A stretch of 64,000 nucleotides of DNA from NCBI RefSeq assembly GCF_041146795.1, contig NC_135170.1, positions 35,980,659-36,044,658 of the forward strand. The letters are read 5' to 3'. Each line of letters opens with the position of its first letter. The stretch's first letter is position 1. This stretch comes from Maylandia zebra. Taxonomy: Eukaryota > Chordata > Actinopteri > Cichliformes > Cichlidae. The position numbers were made by a program, and so were the translations under genes. Positions 10,399 through 21,829 of this stretch are shown here, in pieces. Below the pieces are notes generated by a model. That model was not told the DNA's origin, did not search any database, and saw nothing but the letters and a program-made list of their open reading frames with translations.

Positions 10399-12310
10399 GT
10401 GCGTCGAGCCACCTGGGGGGCTCTTCAACTGGTGGGGGAGATGGTCACATCTTGCAGGAGCTTTCTTCTCTTCAGGAACTCTCTCTGCAGGAGGGGGAGA
10501 TACAGGAGAGGTGGAGGAAGATCTCAGCCTGGGCGTTTACTGTCTTATGTAGTCTGGAAGATGAGTGGATGGTGGGGTGGGTGCAGTTTTCTCTGTGGTG
10601 GGGTTGGGTGGACTGTCCCGGGCTCTGTGGGGCCGGGAGGCGCTACTGCACTGGGCCCCGGTCTGGATGGGCCTGGGCCCCCTTTCCCTGGCGGGTCGCG
10701 GAGTGTGGGAGTGCCTACTGGGGTCAGCGGGGGAGCTGGCCCCAGGGAGGGGTTACCTGCCCCTCCCTTCCTTCCCTCCCCATCTCCATCTCCAAATTAC
10801 CATCAGGGTGTACACCTCACCCCTGGCGTCGTTGCCCACCTCTCAATTTTAAATACACTTAGTCATTGAGGGCTAGCAGGAGGGACCATGCGCTTACCTG
10901 CTGCTCTCTGGCAGGTAGCTCCATGCCCTCCTGGGTTTTAATTGCACCTTAGAACACACATGCATCAACACTACAATGAGCGGGTGGAGGGAGGTTTGGA
11001 GTCTTCTCTCACCCCCATTCTCTGCGGCCTGCTGGAGCGGGGGGGCTAGGTGGAGTTGGCTGTCCGACTGCGGTCTGGAGTGTGGGGCCTCCCTGCTGCT
11101 GCGGAGTCGGGGCGGTCTGCTTCTCCCCACCGCAGGGAAAAGGGTAACACCACCTGGGTCTGGGTGCAGTTCCCCCCTCCAGGGGCAAGGGTACCTAGAC
11201 CCGGTTCGTAGAGTACGCTTGGGGAGTGTGATCGTGTGTACAGCGTCTCTTTATGTCTGTCTCCACGTTGGTTGAGTGTGGAGTGAGTGCATATGAGAGC
11301 ATGAGGGTGGGAATGGATGTTTGTGTCTGTGTGTGCCTGTATGTCTGTGTCTATATGTCAGGTTGGGTATCAGACGCCACCTCTCTGGGGACACCTCAGG
11401 CCCTCCAAGGTTTGGAGGCCTATCTCCCCCTACCACCACTTCCCCTGCCGGTGGCGGACTCCCTCAGGTGTCGGTGCGTTGGTGGTTCTTTGTGTCTGGG
11501 GGTGGGCGTCCAGGTACACACCGGCTCACTCCTTGGCGGCCGCTTATCGGGGCCTGGAGCCTGGGGCTCGCTCGGGCCCCTTTGGGGGTGGGGTGCCCCC
11601 GGCCTCTCGGCCTGGGGCTCGGTCACTCAGGCACGGCTGGCGGCCGGCGGAGCTCACGGGCGCATCACTGCAACTCCCCCTGGCTTCTGCTCCGTGGCTG
11701 CTGAGTGAGCCCTCATCTGGGACTCTCCTCAGCTCTTTCTGGGACAGTGGCGCGGCTGCCCCTCTGTTGGTCTTCCATGGTCTCTTGTGTTCTGGGGCCT
11801 CTGGATGTCTGGAGTTTTGATCTCCTCCATACCTGCTTCACACCCTGGAGGACGGGGCTGTGGCCCCCCCACACTCCCTAGCAGATCGTTACATGGAGAA
11901 ACCTTTGGAATGCAAGCATGCTGATCCACACAGGTATGCACACGGGTGTTCACTGCTCGTAGACCCAAATTACACCTTTCTTGGCTGCTACTTCGAAGCA
12001 CATCTGTCCTGCGTGCTGCACAACAACATTGAATATTTAGTATTTACTGCTGTTTACACTTAGCTAGATTAATGCGATGGTGTTGTGTTTAGTATGTTGC
12101 TTTGTTTCTTTTTTTTTTGTCTTTTTTTGCTTGTTTTCTATTCTTCTCTCAACAGGTGATCCAGGAGATTTTTTTTCTCCCCCCCTTTCTCACTGTCCCT
12201 CTCCCCTTCTGTTTTTCCTTTCCTTCCTCTTTCTTTCTCCCTTTCCTATCCCTCACTCATGTCTGTCCCGTCTGTAACATCTGAAAATAAAATATAATAA
12301 ATAATAAAAA
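10399..12310 (+). repeat. GC-rich unclassified dispersed-repeat-like segment
   Basis: About 1.9 kb of strongly G/C-rich DNA sits in an A/T-rich setting. It ends with a pyrimidine-rich tract (12100-12240) and then CTGAAAATAAAATATAATAA, the arrangement of some LINE 3' ends. Several overlapping frames of 95 to 167 codons are open on the plus strand only because G/C-rich DNA lacks stops. They show no domain and conflict with each other. I call it repeat-like from its polypyrimidine and AATAAA-type end; the family is not established. Confidence 0.35.
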
Positions 12311-12544
12311 CAAAGATCGACCAAATGGACCAATACGGCAATGCCACGATGATCCATTTGGCAAAGTAAATCCATTGGGTATCCTTGTTGGTCTTCAGAC
12401 AACAATTCTGATGGCTAAAGAACCAAATGGGACAGGCGGAGAAAAAAAAAAAAGTTACAAAATAGAAGAAAAAGCTCTAATATATACAAATAGCTAAATT
12501 ATAAATATATAGAATTTTGCAGAGATTGACATTTTGCTCTAAAC

Positions 12545-12625
12545 TGTAAAACTTTATTTATAATTTTCACTGTGGAGCCAATCCTCTGCAGATGATCTGT
12601 TAGCTGTTTGACAACTCTTTCAAGG
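12545..12625 (-). mobile_element. L2-like LINE sliver
   Basis: CTGCAGATGATCTGTTAGCT and the following GTTTGACAACTCTTTCAAGG are the reverse complement of 32895-32945 in the L2-like copy. Fewer than 100 bases are present. Confidence 0.6.
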
Positions 12626-12929
12626 TTGTTTGTCATGGGCCAGCAGACCAGTGCGTTATTGGGACTTAAGCAAACTGTTTCTTAACAAGACTTTATCATA
12701 CAGTGAAAAATATATACATAAGATGGTGAGATAGGTGAAGTCCAGTCTTTGATGGGGAACAGGGCTGAGTATCACTGATTTATACAACTGGGTCGTAGCT
12801 GTTTGGTGGTTGTTGAAATAGTTTTAAACTGAGATTCTGACGTTTCTGGCAAAATGGATTTATATTTAAAAATTGATTCAGGATTTAATGAATCAATATC
12901 GCATTACTCAAGCTAAAATTGATTGGAAT

Positions 12930-13300
12930 TGGGAAATCAATTTTTTTAAACCACAATAGGCACTAACCACCTTGCAGCCACAACTCAGTGCAGCAGCTTC
13001 AGCAAAGGAGGTGCTGAATGGAAGTGGTGAACATGTGTCCCCAGCCTCCCTTGGACTGTTGTCGAAGCTCTGCCAGATGAGGGAGTTGAAGATCTTGTGG
13101 ATGGTGGTGTCTGCGAGGTGTTCCCAATGCCCGTCTATATCTAGCCGGTACGCCTTAATCTCACGTACTGGATCAGGCTCCTTTACCACAGAGAGGTAAC
13201 GTTCCATGTCAAAATCGCTACTCCAGGTAGCCGGGGGTCGGGCCACCAGGGTCTCCACAACTGCCACCCAGCACACATTGTATCCTACACCTACCACACC
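12930..13300 (-). mobile_element. Rex3/RTE-like LINE fragment (endonuclease to RT linker)
   Basis: On the minus strand a 129-codon frame includes DGHWEHLADTTIHKIFNSL, WQSFDNSPREAGD and FSTSFAEAAALSCGCKVV. The last motif recurs in the Rex3-like copy at 35000-35080 (FSTSIAEAAA). This marks the linker between endonuclease and reverse transcriptase of an RTE-clade LINE. The frame is open over the fragment but covers only this part. Confidence 0.5.
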
Positions 13301-13479
13301 GCCTGCAGGTGGTGGGCCTAGAGGAGGGTGGGCCCATGTCCCTTTTTCGGGCTGTGCCCAGTCGGGCCCCGTGGACTAAGGCTTGGCCCCTAGGCACTTG
13401 CCCTTGGGCACCCTCCCCGGGTCTGGCTGCAGGGCAGAGCCTCAGTAACCCTATCCCGGGCAGGGTGAATTGTTGAAAT

Positions 13480-13770
13480 GTTCTTTGGCTCTTCAGCTCA
13501 TAGGGTTTGTTAATCGCTCAATGTTTGAGACCCTACCAGGAGGCAAGAGCGAGCCAAGCTAAGCTGAAGATGTTCAGAAGTTCACTGGGAGTGAGCAGCA
13601 TGCACAGGATTAGAAATTAGTCCAGCGGGACAGCTCAGCGTCAGAGAAGCGAGGATAAGATGGTTTGCTCATGTGGAGAGGAGGAAGAGAGGATATACTG
13701 GACAGAGGATGATGAAGATGGAGCTTCTGGAGCAGATACTCACTGGCATTAACACAGCATTCTGACTCAG
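13480..13770 (+). mobile_element. LINE C-terminal fragment
   Basis: Frame pieces read KLKMFRSSLGVSSMHRIRN and then IRWFAHVERRKRGYTGQRMM, a pattern found near the C-terminus of many RTE/BovB-type LINE proteins (usually RWFGHV or RWYGHV). The two parts lie in different frames. No other part of the element is adjacent. Confidence 0.45.
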
Positions 13771-14387
13771 ATTCACTTTCATTTTTATTTCTCACCTTTA
13801 TAACTGCTTGTCATTGTCCTTGGGAGGCAACAGACAACATTCTTCAGCACATCTGTCATCACAACGATTCTCTGTACTTTTTACCACATGTGGCACTTTC
13901 AATTATTTAAAAAACTAAGACCACCCTTACTGCTTCCACAGGAATTAAAAGGGTAAGTATCAGCCAAGTGCTGCTAATTACATGCATGTCTTCACTGATC
14001 ATCTGCAAATCTGAACACGTCTATAAAAGAACAAGTTTCATTCAGAATTACAGAATCTCCTCAGAAGTGGACACCAAAAAAGTAAATTCACCGAAAAAAC
14101 AGACCATCCAAAATCACAAAATCAGTGTGACGCTCATTGTGTGTGTTAGATTGTAAACAGGCAAATATATGAAACTTGTGTTTGACAGATTTTAGGATTA
14201 CTTTTTCAGATGAAAGTGTTTCAGCTTTAAGCTCCAAACAGAAGGCAATGGGATTAACTGGGATTTCTGTTAAGTTTTAGGCCAGTGATATGAAATTGGT
14301 GTACTAGGGTTACTTTTACTTTATTTATCTAATTTTATCTATTTACAACCCCAGGTTTCTCTTCAGCTCTGTAGCCAGGCTGACAAA

Positions 14388-15196
14388 CAGTCAGAGCTCT
14401 GTTGAGCCAACCATCCCTTTAACGTTAACTAGTAATGACTTCATGAACTTCTTCACAATAAAATTTTACCCATTAGAGAAAAATGACCAGTAATCATCCC
14501 ACAGATGTAATATTATCTACAGCTACTCTTAGTACCATTGATGTTAAGTTAGACTCTTTTTCTCCAATTGATGTTTCTGAGTTAACTTCAATAATTACTT
14601 CCTCCAAACCATCAACGTGTCTTTTAGACCCCATTCCTACAAAACTGCTCAAAGAAGTCCTGCCATTAATTAATTCTTCGATCTTAAGATGTGACCCTGT
14701 GAAGACTCCCCACACCTACTTGCGCCAGGGAGTCCAGCAGTTCACTTAAACAAACGGCTCCTATACTTAACCAGACACAGAGTAGGTGTCCTCCTACACC
14801 ATAAATCGGTAAGAGAAGGTACGACCTCTCTCATGACCCCAAGTTGTGTGTGCATGCCAGAGTGCTCTGGGAGGCACACAGAGTCTTTGCAGACTGCAAG
14901 GATCAGACATCCTACCATTATGCAATCGACTATAAAACTAAGCATATATGACAATCCACAATATAAACCTAACACGCAGCTCTATCTGTCCATGAAGCCA
15001 GATAACACACACCAATGAGTTAAACTGCAGGAATGTCTTAAAGACTTCTAAAGTGGTTGCTCACAGGGAGTTGTCTGATTGTTGGGGTTTCTCTGTATAA
15101 TTGTTGGCTCTTTACACTATCGTATTAAGTGCCTTGAGGTGACTGTTGTTGTGATTTGGCTTTAGAGAAATAAAATTGAATCTAATTGAATTGAAA
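14388..15196 (+). mobile_element. L2-like LINE copy with a replaced interior
   Basis: The left part (14388-14690) matches 32447-32750 closely, including the linker peptide SSKPSTCLLDPIPTKLLKEV. The right part resumes at CAGCTCTATCTGTCCATGAA (14980) and runs to a 3' end with AATTG units near 15190. Between them 14691-14975 is unrelated sequence replacing the reverse transcriptase core. So this copy suffered a deletion with filler, or an insertion with loss of flanks. Small frames here are not host genes. Confidence 0.65.
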
Positions 15197-15204
15197 TGAA
15201 AAAG

Positions 15205-15345
15205 CATGAAAGGGACTAGAAAGAGAGAGCATATTTCTGCCACACTGGCTCCCTGTTAAATCCAGAATAGGGTTTAAAATTCTTCTCCTCACATATAAGG
15301 TCCTGAATAATGAGTCCCAATATTATTTCAAAGACCTCACTATAT
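15205..15345 (+). mobile_element. L2-like LINE sliver
   Basis: The sequence CCCTGTTAAATCCAGAATAG followed by AAAATTCTTCTCCTCACATA is a segment of the L2-like element normally lying between the reverse transcriptase and the 3' untranslated region. Its position after an L2 tail shows a second, separate insertion. Confidence 0.55.
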
Positions 15346-15349
15346 CACT

Positions 15350-16245
15350 GGGTACTATATCAAAGTAGAATCGAATGAACAAGTACCCTCTCTATTCCAA
15401 CATAAAGACAAATGTATGGAGTTAGTAGTTTGATCCGTAGTCTGTTCATTTGACCTTTTCGATGGTACATTCTGATGAGTTTCAGCATTAATTACCTGAA
15501 GCTTCCCAAGACCCAACCAAATGTTTTGCTGCTGTGGCACAGAAGATGCCTTCTTTTATTCAGTCTTACAAGCTGGTTAAACGTAGGCACTCACAAAGCA
15601 CCTGGTTATGTCCAGGCACTGCCAGCCTGGTTAGAGCTAGTTCATAAAGTTCGTAGTTTGAGCTTTTGTGCTGAAAAGTTGGATGTGACAGCCACATGTG
15701 ACTCAGCCCAGTCAAAGAAAACCTTTTGTGTAAATGAGACAGCGACCTCAGTACATGGCGCTGTTTTCTATGTCAGGTAAAGAAGGACTGGGTTGTCTGC
15801 AGGTTTAGCTGATAATCTCTCATGATTCTTACAAAATCTTCTCGCTGTCATGGAAACGCCAACGGGCAAGAAAGACCAACAAACACCACCCTACAGTTCC
15901 ATCCTTTGTTAATTCTGCTCCATGCAGCGATAATTTACATCTGACGCTGAACATTGAGGTTAACGACTGATAATACCAGATTAGAAAGTTCATTCCTCTC
16001 TACATCCAAAGACAATTTTCTCTAAAGCAGACCATTTGTTAGCTTCCTTGGTTTGTCTTCTATGGGAGCTGCAGTCCAGGTAAAGGTAAGTGAATGCCAC
16101 ATCACCCACATGGGAACAGGTACAGTAACATATGATACTGTAAATTCTATATAAAACACTGTCTATATGAAATTAAAGGCAACTAAAATGTGCTCACATC
16201 TAAAGCAAAGTGGACTTTTATTAGCTGCTTGCACAGATTTTGTTT
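15350..16245. other. no gene recognised
   Basis: A/T-rich DNA upstream of the first GIMAP-like gene. The frame at 15475-15780 lacks motifs and is not called. Confidence 0.4.
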
Positions 16246-16249
16246 TCTG

Positions 16250-16406
16250 GTCTCTGATTGGTTGGCTGTTTGTCAAACCAGTGAGGTAACAGATGCCCTG
16301 TCTTTAGGGGGAGGGATCTAAAGGCAGTTGAAAACAAACTGTACAAACTACAACTACACCACATCAACTCTCCCAAGACCTCTGAGATCAACCAGGACCA
16401 GGAACC
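16250..16406 (+). promoter_or_regulatory. putative promoter and 5' UTR of GIMAP-like gene 1
   Basis: CTGATTGGTTGGC (inverted CCAAT box) is followed by AGGGGGAGGGATCTA and an A/C-rich leader into ACCATGTCC at 16404-16412. The same pairing, CTGATTGG plus GGGGAGGGAACTA, precedes the candidate first exon at 28024. The functional role is inferred from this shared arrangement and from the position. Confidence 0.35.
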
Positions 16407-16419
16407 ATGTCCAGTTCTG
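16407..16419 (+). CDS. candidate first coding exon of GIMAP-like gene 1
   Basis: ATG in a good context (ACCATGT) begins four codons, MSSS, plus one base. A donor GTAAAT follows at 16420. Joined to the acceptor at 18341 it gives MSSSGPKELRIVFIG in frame, the standard way AIG1 domains begin after a tiny first exon. The 1.9-kb intron contains a Tc1 remnant. The exon is so short that transcript evidence is needed. Confidence 0.5.
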
Positions 16420-17809
16420 GTAAATATATTTTAGTTGCATTGAGGTTGTAAACCAGCAGAGCAATGCCATTTCTCTTCCTGTTACTGTTTTCAGGTCTTA
16501 TTACCCACCAGAAACTTCTCACTTATCACAGTACATCATACACTTTGATATATTTTAATGCTAATCTTTTTCACCTGCAAACGTTAGCTTGCTGTCTTTG
16601 AGTTATTTTAGTCTTGTGGACCTAACTTCCCAGCAACATACACATGCTGCTTCAGCTCACAATTACTGGCTTATGCTGATGTTACATTGTTACATTACTC
16701 GTTCATGCATGTGCATAAAAGTCTAGAGATTTCTGTCTGATAACTTTATCGTGAACTGACACCAAAAATGTCCAGTGTGGCAAAAATAAAGCAAAACCAT
16801 GTAAATGATATTATTGTAGAGTCTAACGTCCAGTATAAAGTGACTGTTAATAAATAAAAGTGTGAGTATCACAGCAGCTTACATGTTCATTTTTAAGAGC
16901 TTTGATCAAACAATAGCTGCTATTTGCAACATTTTACATTGTTTTGACAAAATTAATTAATTGGATGTTTTTTTGTTTTTCCATAGAACAGCTGTTAATG
17001 GCTCATAACTGACGATTTACTGAATTATAAAGAGTTCAGCTGTAGACTGATTTCTTTGCACTGCTGAATTGATTAATTTTCTACTTAATGGTTCAAAATC
17101 TTTTGAGCTTTTACTAAGAAATTACATTCACTATGAAAGTATGGTTCACTGAGCCTTGATTACTCAATATTAAAGGAGAAATTAAATCTAATTTCTGACG
17201 TTTATCAATTGGAAAAATATGTAATTATAATATTTTGGGACTCTCTTACATTTAAAATTGAATCGTATTCCCAGGCCAGTAAACTAAAGTGTGACAATCT
17301 TCAGTGCTCCGAAAACATTTGCCATGTGTAGTGAAAGGTTTGGACCTTAAGTGTAGATTTGAATAGTAAATAAATAAAAACTAACCTTTATTTTGGCGAC
17401 GATGAATTCAAACAACTGGCAGCAAACATTATCAACAAATCAAGTGGGGAAAAATTCACAGGAAGACAAAAGACAGGAATGGAAAGCAAATAGTAACGAT
17501 GAGCACATTCAAACTCAGGCTTTAAGTACACGGGAGGCCAATGTGGGAAAACGACACAGCAAGGTAGAAACAGGTGAAACAGGTAACAAGACAAGACACG
17601 CTCACTATCTGATTCAGTCCAGGGGCTGTTTGCATAGAGCCCTGCTGCCTGATGCAGGCAGTGTACAAAGATCATCAAACGAGATGAAATTAAAGACAAA
17701 CACAATATGTAACTTTTAAATTAAGGTGTTTATTATTTTGTTTGGGTGTTTGGGGGGAAACCCAAACCTGACTGCCTCCTTGCCTTGTTATAACATAAAG
17801 TAACAGTGG

Positions 17810-18255
17810 TGTATCACGCTGACGAGACAAAAGCTAGACTTTTTGGAAGGTGCATCTCCGGTTACATTTGGAGTAAAACTAAAAAGTCCACCTCTGAACT
17901 GCTTAAGAAAAGAAAATGAAGACTTTGGTGTGGCCTAGTCAAAGTCCTGACCCGAATCTGATGAAGCCGATCGAGATGCTGTAGCATGACAGTCAAACGG
18001 CGGCTCCAATGTGACTGAATTACAACAAGTCTGCAAAGATGAGTGGCTCAAAGTTCCTCCACAGCTGTAAAACACTCATTGCCAGTTAATGCAAATGCTG
18101 TAATAATTAACACCTTCATTTAGAAACTGCATTTTGTGTTTATTTGTGTTATCTTTGTCTAATATTTTAATTTGTTTGATGATCTGAAACATTTAAGTGT
18201 GAAAAACATACAACAAATAGGAAATCAGCAAAGCGGCCAACACTTTTCAGTTCGC
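17810..18255 (+). mobile_element. Tc1-like transposon remnant inside the intron
   Basis: GACGAGACAAAAGCTAGACT and TTTTTGGAAGGTGCATCTCC recall the Tc1 block after the second catalytic aspartate, and WPSQSPDPNLMKPIEML (17927-17977) is the WPxxSPDxNPIE block with the catalytic glutamate. The two halves and the C-terminus are collapsed, with an in-frame stop. It is a short dead remnant in the intron of GIMAP-like gene 1. Confidence 0.6.
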
Positions 18256-18341
18256 TGTATAAGTTGAGAAGTCCTAAAGACTGCAACAGAACTTACATAA
18301 TAATAATAATAATTATTATGTCAATATAAATTCTCCAACAG

Positions 18342-19093
18342 GGCCAAAGGAGCTGAGGATTGTCTTCATTGGAAAGACTAAAATGTTGACTTCACAAATT
18401 GAAGCCATCCTGAAAGAAAAGGCTGCGCAGGAAGACTTTACAATGGTTTTGGTGAAGACTCTGATCCAAGACAGTCCAAGTCAAGTCGACGAGACAGAAA
18501 ACACCGAAGTGTCAAAGGAAATGCAGAAAGGAGCTACAGCATCCATCTTTTCTCCTGGTCCCCATGTGTTTCTGTTCGTGCAAGAGTGGGAGAGCGGCTT
18601 TAAAATACATGACGTGGAGCGAATGAAACTGGTTAGGGAGTTCTTTGGTGACGAGTCGCTGCGTTACTTTTTACCCTTGATCACCCACGAAGATGAAGAG
18701 CTGAAACCAAAGGATAGAAATGAAATAATGAGTTTCATTGAGACACAATTTGGGTGTGACAAAGAGAAATGGAGTGATATTGATGTTGGTAGTGAGAAAG
18801 TCCAAGATCAGGAGAGAAAGTTAGTGGACAAGCTGAGAGAGGTGGCTGAAAACAACCAATGGGAGTGTTACACAGAGGAAATGTTCAAGAGGGCACAGGA
18901 AGCCCTCTGCCAGAAAATGCAGGAATTAGACAAGAAGGGAAGGAAAGATGATGTGAATGACACACTGACCAAATTTATTGAGTTGGTAACTGGAGGGGGC
19001 GACTTTAGCAAGTTCCTGTTTCAAATGCAGAGAGAGGTGTCAGACAAGTTCAGCAAATACACGGAGAAGCTGGCTCAGAAACACAAAAAGTGA
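18342..19093 (+). CDS. GIMAP/AIG1-like protein lacking the nucleotide-binding motifs (probable pseudo-GTPase)
   Basis: With the 13-base first exon this exon gives 254 residues ending in TGA. GIMAP proteins are septin-related GTPases of immune cells with an AIG1 domain. Here the domain starts normally (ELRIVFIGKT), but the P-loop GxxxxGKS/T is replaced by GKTKMLTS (residues 15-22). The DTPG motif is also gone, with VKTLIQD in its place. The hallmark SPGPHVFLFV follows, then a charged helical region to residue 254. There is no C-terminal membrane segment, unlike the two other copies. The frame is open throughout although the motifs are lost, which argues for a retained protein rather than a decaying pseudogene. 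GTP binding is not expected. It could still be a young pseudogene. Confidence 0.75.
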
Positions 19094-20000
19094 GGATAAA
19101 AATTGGCCTCCATTCACAAACGAATCAAAGAGTTAAGAGCAAGTTAATGAAATGACGGAAGGAAAGATGAGACTTTACTCATGAACCCAAAATGATTGAT
19201 TCATTAATCCTGTTGTTATTAAATCTGCAGCTCGGTCAGAGAAACAAACAAGATATTTGATGTTTTTAATGCGAGTTATTAATCTGACAGACTCGGTTCC
19301 TCTGCACACTGAGATCAAGACAACAAATAATCATGTTTTTATATCATTATTATCATTTGCATTTTGGCAGAAGTGACATTTGGACTGGTTCAATTGGACT
19401 CCATATTTTCCAGCTGCAACATTATATTCTAAATGATTTAATGCAAATACTTCTCTGCTTCTTTTTCCTTTTATTGATGGTGAACAAGGCATAATGAGGA
19501 AAAGCAGGATATACGTGTGCATGTATGTGGGGCAGCTGTAACGTTTGCGTCTTCTGTGTGGTAAAATTGTAAAGATTAGCTCTCCATACAGATCTGAGTT
19601 CTTTCTGCGCCTCTGCTCCAGTTACAGGGAAACCTGACAACAGATGTTTTCTGGAGAAGCTGCAGCACAGACTGTGTTTTTCTTTTCCTTTGTTTTCTGA
19701 AAAACATGTTAAATGTTGAAGCCTGATGGATTTTGTGCTTCCACTCAGTGGACGTGTTCAAAAAAGAAAGATTGTTTTCTTTTTTCATTCCTTTCTATGA
19801 TGTAACACAGTTAAGATGCTAATGTACGAATCAGTGTGTGAACTTATGCAGCTTCAGTCAGATAATAGCAGCAGAATCACATCAATAAATCAAACATGAC
19901 TGAGACAAATCTGTTTCTCTCCTGTCATCATTCAGCTGATTAACAAATGACTCATAGAAGAAATTAACTTGAAACTTTGTCTTTTAGTTTTTGGTTGTCT
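19094..20000. other. 3' flank of GIMAP-like gene 1
   Basis: Probably 3' UTR and intergenic DNA. AATAAA occurs at about 19884 and is a possible polyadenylation signal. No coding sequence was recognised. Confidence 0.4.
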
Positions 20001-20004
20001 GTCT

Positions 20005-20125
20005 CTTTGTGTTAGCCGTGCATCCGGCTGGCCACCTGTCCAGGGTCTGCTCCGCCTCTCGCCCTACGTTAGCCCCCTGCGACCCTGACGGGGATAAGTG
20101 GAAGAGGATGGATCGATGGTTTTTA
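20005..20125 (+). repeat. Rex3-type 3' end or related dispersed repeat
   Basis: GGCTGGCCACCTGTCCAGGG, CTCCGCCTCTCGCCCTACGT and GATAAGTGGAAGAGGATGGA form the common fish repeat that ends in GATG/GATGGAT units. A related shorter copy lies at 62258-62341. The assignment to Rex3/RTE ends is from recall. Confidence 0.5.
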
Positions 20126-20129
20126 GGGA

Positions 20130-21040
20130 CCTGAGTGTAAACGTGTCTTTCTTTAAAGCACTTTGGGTCAGCTTCTGTTCATTAAATTTGTTATGTAAAT
20201 AAAATGGACTAGACATTAAACACAAATGGCTCTAATATTCAGACGTAACAGATTCATTCTTGATGTTCGAGGTATGTTTTTTCATTTCCAATAAAATTAT
20301 TTAACACAATCCAGTGGACTGAATTTACTACCTGAGTGTCTGGATATAGTCTGCAGGTAATCAGTCTGAGAAGTAACAGCTGTCAATAAACATAACTCAT
20401 GCTGAATACTTGGCATCCGTTATGAATGAAACATTATTTTCAGCACTGTAGAAGCTACCTGGTAATTCTTTGCTTCTCTGGAGGGACTGTGACAGTGACC
20501 TCTGACCTCTGTGCTGAGGGTGTGCGTCCGCCTGAAAAGTTTCCATCGTTTTTCTTCTTTTCTTTTGCTGCTTGTTTGCTGCTGTGCTCAGTGCTGCTGA
20601 GTCACATGACCACAGAGGGGGGGCGGAGCAAGGTGTGTCTGCATTAGGGGAGCAGAGGTTGCACAAATGATGAAGAGCAGCCACGTACTGACCTTAGAGA
20701 AGGCGAATCACTGAAGTACTGATCCCATCACCCTAGTAACGATCTGACATCAGTACCAGTGTTGTATCAATACTTTAAATATTTAGATCGATCGACCCCT
20801 AAACGCACTGCAGTCGACCTCTCCACCACCTCCAAGATGAGCCCAGGATGTGCCGGTCCATGTGGCCCATGCAGGCTACGCCCAGAGGGGCTCACTGTGT
20901 TTTGCTTGGCTCTCTGCAGAAAAGCTGCATTGCACTCAAACAGCTACTGGAACTGATCGCAGACACTCAGAACACCTGTGATTACACCTGATGGCGTTTC
21001 ACATGAAGCACAGCGCAGCTGAGAAGGACAGGAAGTGAGG
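20130..21040. other. no gene recognised
   Basis: Frames at 20397-20684 (minus) and 20759-20956 (plus) show no domain or splice support. Nothing else is recognised. Confidence 0.4.
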
Positions 21041-21046
21041 CACAGA

Positions 21047-21470
21047 ATGTCATGGGTCTGGTTGTGGGTTTAGGATTCTTGGTTTGGTCTTCATACTTTG
21101 ATTTATTGATATTTATGTTTTATTTAGTATTTTGGAGTCTATAGTTGCTGTTATAATTAAATCTAGTGTTAGAGTTTCTCTTGTTCCCTCAGTGTTCGCA
21201 TCCTGTTCTGTCAGCTCCCCTATGTTAAGTTCATGCACAGGTCTGCATTTTCCCATTTCTCACTTCCTGTTTTATTTTGATGGTTACTGGTCTTTATTGT
21301 CTTCATTTTGTCTGCACCAGCTGTGTCCACTTTGTCCCAGCATCTGTTGCTGTGCCTGGTGTCTTATTCATTTTATGGGCTTTGAGATTCTGGAGTCTGC
21401 TTTTGGCTGTAATAAAGGTTCGTGTCTGTCTGCCCTGAGTCTGCATGTGCATCCTCGTGAAGGAAGGCAT
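21047..21470 (+). mobile_element. possible LTR-derived repeat (fossil)
   Basis: It begins TGTCATGGGTCTGG, like the LTR at 2476-3212 on its own strand, and near its right side has GGCTGTAATAAAGGTTCGTG followed by CTGTCTGCCC, an LTR-like polyadenylation region. The right boundary and target duplication were not found. Weakly supported. Confidence 0.3.
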
Positions 21471-21624
21471 AGATAATTCAGTCACTGCTTAAAATCACCC
21501 ACATTACACACTCAGATGAAATGCTTGCTGGATATTCGTCATATCTTAAAGTATCTTATTATCTTAAAACATAATTCTTCATTCTCAGCTCTTTGTTGTT
21601 GTTCCCAGGATATTTAAAAGTAGA

Positions 21625-21710
21625 ACGGGAGGCGGAGCCTTCAGCTTCTGTGGAACCAGCTTCCAGTTTGGATTCAGGAGACAGACACTATCTCTACTTT
21701 CAAGATCGTT
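21625..21710 (+). mobile_element. L2-like LINE sliver
   Basis: TCTGTGGAACCAGCTTCCAG followed by TTTGGATTC and AGACAGACACTATCTCTACT is the segment coding for LWNQLPVWIRETDTIST near the L2-like C-terminus. The same segment lies at 31858-31935. Confidence 0.6.
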
Positions 21711-21829
21711 TGTCTGTTTTCTCTTTCAGCTGTGTTGGTGATCACTGTGATTTTTTTGTGCTGTGGCCTACTTTGTCCCTTTCTCTCAACTTTTCTTCTC
21801 CTTTCTTCCTTTCTATAGAGTACGGAGCC

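Noticed and set aside
10399-11820. Overlapping frames of up to 167 codons in the GC-rich block
   Set aside because: Several frames are open at once, there are no splice sites or domains, and G/C-rich DNA lacks stops by chance.
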